From assembly GCA_037039925.1 (NCBI GenBank), contig JAXRKP010000543.1:1-64000 (forward strand): 64,000 bases of DNA. Direction: 5' to 3'. Positions 61,957-64,000 of the stretch are shown in pieces. A model generated the notes under the pieces. That model saw only the letters and a program-made list of their open reading frames with translations, did not search any database and was not told where the DNA came from. Every line of letters starts with the position of its first letter. The stretch's first letter is position 1. Position numbers and translations under genes: made by a program. Source of the DNA: Doris montereyensis. Its lineage: Eukaryota > Mollusca > Gastropoda > Nudibranchia > Dorididae.

Positions 61957-64000
61957 TACTTATTTCTAGTGTTCATTGTTACATTCATAACAAAAATCAT
62001 GTCTAGTGTTCATTGTTACATTCATAACAAAAATCATGTCTAGTGTTCATTGTTACATTCATAACAAAAATCATGTCTAGTGTTCATTGTTACATTCATA
62101 ACAAAGATCATGTCTAGTGTTCATTGTTTCATTCATAACAAAAATCATGTCTAGTGTTCATTGTTACAGTCATAACAACAATCATGTCTAGTGTTCATTG
62201 TTACATTCATAACAAAGATCATGTCTAGTGTTCATTGTTACATTCATAACAAAAATCATGTCTAGTGTTCATTGCTACATCCATAACAAAAATCATTGTA
62301 CTGCTCATTCTTACAGTCATAACAAAAATCCTTGTACTGTTCATTGTTACATTCATAACAAAAATCATTGTACTGTTCATTGTTACATTCATAACAAAGA
62401 TCATGTCTAGTGTTCATTCTTACATCCATAACAAAAATCATTGTACTGCTCATTCTTACAGTCATAACAAAAATCATGTCTGGTGTTCATTGTTACATTC
62501 ATAACAAAAATCATGTCTGGTGTTCATTGTTACATTCATAACAAAGATCATTGTACTGTTCATTGTTACATTCATAACAAAAATCATGTCTGGTGTTCAT
62601 TGTTACATTCATAACAAAGATCATTGTACTGTTCATTGTTACATTCATAACAAAGATCATGTCTAGTGTTAATTGTTACATTCATAACAAAGATCATGTC
62701 TAGTGTTAATTGTTACATTCATAACAAAGATCATTGTAATGTTCATTGTTACATTCATAACAAAGATCATGTTTAGTGTTAATTGTTACATTCATGTCAA
62801 AAATCATTGTAATGTTCATTGTTACATTCATAACAAAGATCATGTCTAGTGTTCATTGTTACATTCATAACAAAGATCATGTCTAGTGTTAATTGTTACA
62901 TTCATAACAAAGATCATTGTAATGTTCATTGTTACATTCATAACAAAGATCATGTTTAGTGTTAATTGTTACATTCATGTCAAAAATCATTGTAATGTTC
63001 ATTGTTACATTCATAACAAAGATCATGTCTAGTGTTCATTGTTACATTCATAACAAAAATCATGTCTAGTGTTCATTGTTACATTCATAACAAAGATCAT
63101 GTCTAGTGTTCATTGTTACATTCATAACAAAAATCATGTCTAGTGTTCATTGTTTCATTCATAACAAAAATCATGTATAGTGTTCATTGTTACATTCATA
63201 ACAAAAATCATGTCTAGTGTTCATTGTTACATTCATAACAAAAATCATGTCTAGTGTTCATTGTTACATCCATAACAAAAATCATTGTACTGCTCATTCT
63301 TATAATCATAACAAAAATCATTGTACTGTTCATTGTTACATCCATAACAAAAATCCTTGTACTGTTCATTGTTATATTCATAACAAAGATCATGTCTAGT
63401 GTTCATTGTTACATCCATAACAAAAATCATTGTACTGCTCATTCTTACAGTCATAACAAAAATCATGTCTGGTGTTCATTGTTACATTCATAACAAAAAT
63501 CATGTCTGGTGTTCATTGTTACATTCATAACAAAGATCATTGTACTGTTCATTGTTACATTCATAACAAAAATCATGTCTGGTGTTCATTGTTACATTCA
63601 TAACAAAGATCATTGTACTGTTCATTGTTACATTCATAACAAAGATCATGTCTAGTGTTAATTGTTACATTCATAACAAAGATCATGTCTAGTGTTAATT
63701 GTTACATTCATAACAAAGATCATTGTAATGTTCATTGTTACATTCATAACAAAGATCATGTTTAGTGTTAATTGTTACATTCATGTCAAAAATCATTGTA
63801 ATGTTCATTGTTACATTCATAACAAAGATCATGTCTAGTGTTCATTGTTACATTCATAACAAAGATCATGTCTAGTGTTAATTGTTACATTCATAACAAA
63901 GATCATTGTAATGTTCATTGTTACATTCATAACAAAGATCATGTTTAGTGTTAATTGTTACATTCATGTCAAAAATCATTGTAATGTTCATTGTTACATT
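61957..64000. repeat. Minisatellite, 37-bp unit, with a 989-bp higher-order repeat
   Basis: About 55 units with GTGTTCATTGTTACATTCAT, then AACAAAAATCATG; variants have ATTGTACTG, GTTAATTG, CATGTCAAAAATC and CATTCTTACAGTC. The order of variants at about 61,970-62,990 repeats at 62,960-63,980 with an offset of 989 bp. Within it a 185-bp (five-unit) step recurs. It continues past the window end. Short open frames are repeat translation. Confidence 0.95.

Noticed and set aside
61957..64000. CRISPR-like array of regular direct repeats
   Set aside because: The whole 37-bp period is repeated; there are no unique spacers, and the context is animal nuclear DNA.

Overview
This is a gene-poor, repeat-dominated stretch of animal nuclear DNA. 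Coding density is very low. There are APE-type non-LTR retrotransposons (LINEs), a Ty3/gypsy LTR element, a SINE-like repeat with a widespread marine-invertebrate signature (ACCCAGGT ... AATGGGTACC ... AAACTCCAGCTCTAT), and two plausible GT-AG spliced host exons. A marine invertebrate, possibly a mollusc, is my inference; nothing here fixes the species. No bacterial-style genes, operons, CRISPR arrays or rRNA/tRNA genes were seen.

Layout. 1-5.7 kb: five kinds of tandem repeat (29 bp, 58/66 bp, TA-composite, 60 bp, poly-G). 6.8-9.4 kb: LINE copy 1 (minus). 9.5-10.75 kb: 21-bp minisatellite. 10,903-10,984: candidate 3'-terminal host exon (+). 11.0-11.6 kb: (CT)n. 12.4-15.8 kb: 15-bp and 42/39-bp arrays. 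16.3-16.5 kb: (CA)n. 16.75-20.03 kb: broken minus-strand gene of a repeat-associated family with EEADTR and TDTDV motifs. 20.1-23.4 kb: 3' part of a gypsy element (minus) with a recognisable LTR. 23.4-42.05 kb: an 18.6-kb satellite built on a 12-bp unit. 42-47.2 kb: LINE and SINE scraps and a second (CT)n. 47.3-56.4 kb: a 9.1-kb array of a 45-bp unit lying between two parts of a CR1/L2-like LINE. 57.6-61.3 kb: LINE copy 2 (+). 61.4-61.8 kb: 33-bp array abutting a candidate host exon on the minus strand (61,796-61,931). 61.95-64.0 kb: 37-bp array running off the window.

About 41 kb of the 64 kb is tandem repeat. The long minus-strand open frames at 23-42 kb and 47-56 kb exist because the repeat units carry no stop codon on that strand. 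I do not regard them as genes. At least four unrelated arrays (units of 12, 45, 37 and 21 bp) contain internal large-scale duplications (about 4.8 kb, 3.63 kb, 989 bp and 168 bp).

I found no convincing new biochemical system. The observations most worth checking are: a collinear but degraded 'echo' of the flank 45.35-47.25 kb inside the array at 47.5-50.6 kb, which may be a consensus error; a minisatellite whose unit contains the splice-donor junction of the neighbouring exon; two large arrays embedded in retrotransposon coding sequence; and an internal inverted duplication in LINE copy 2.
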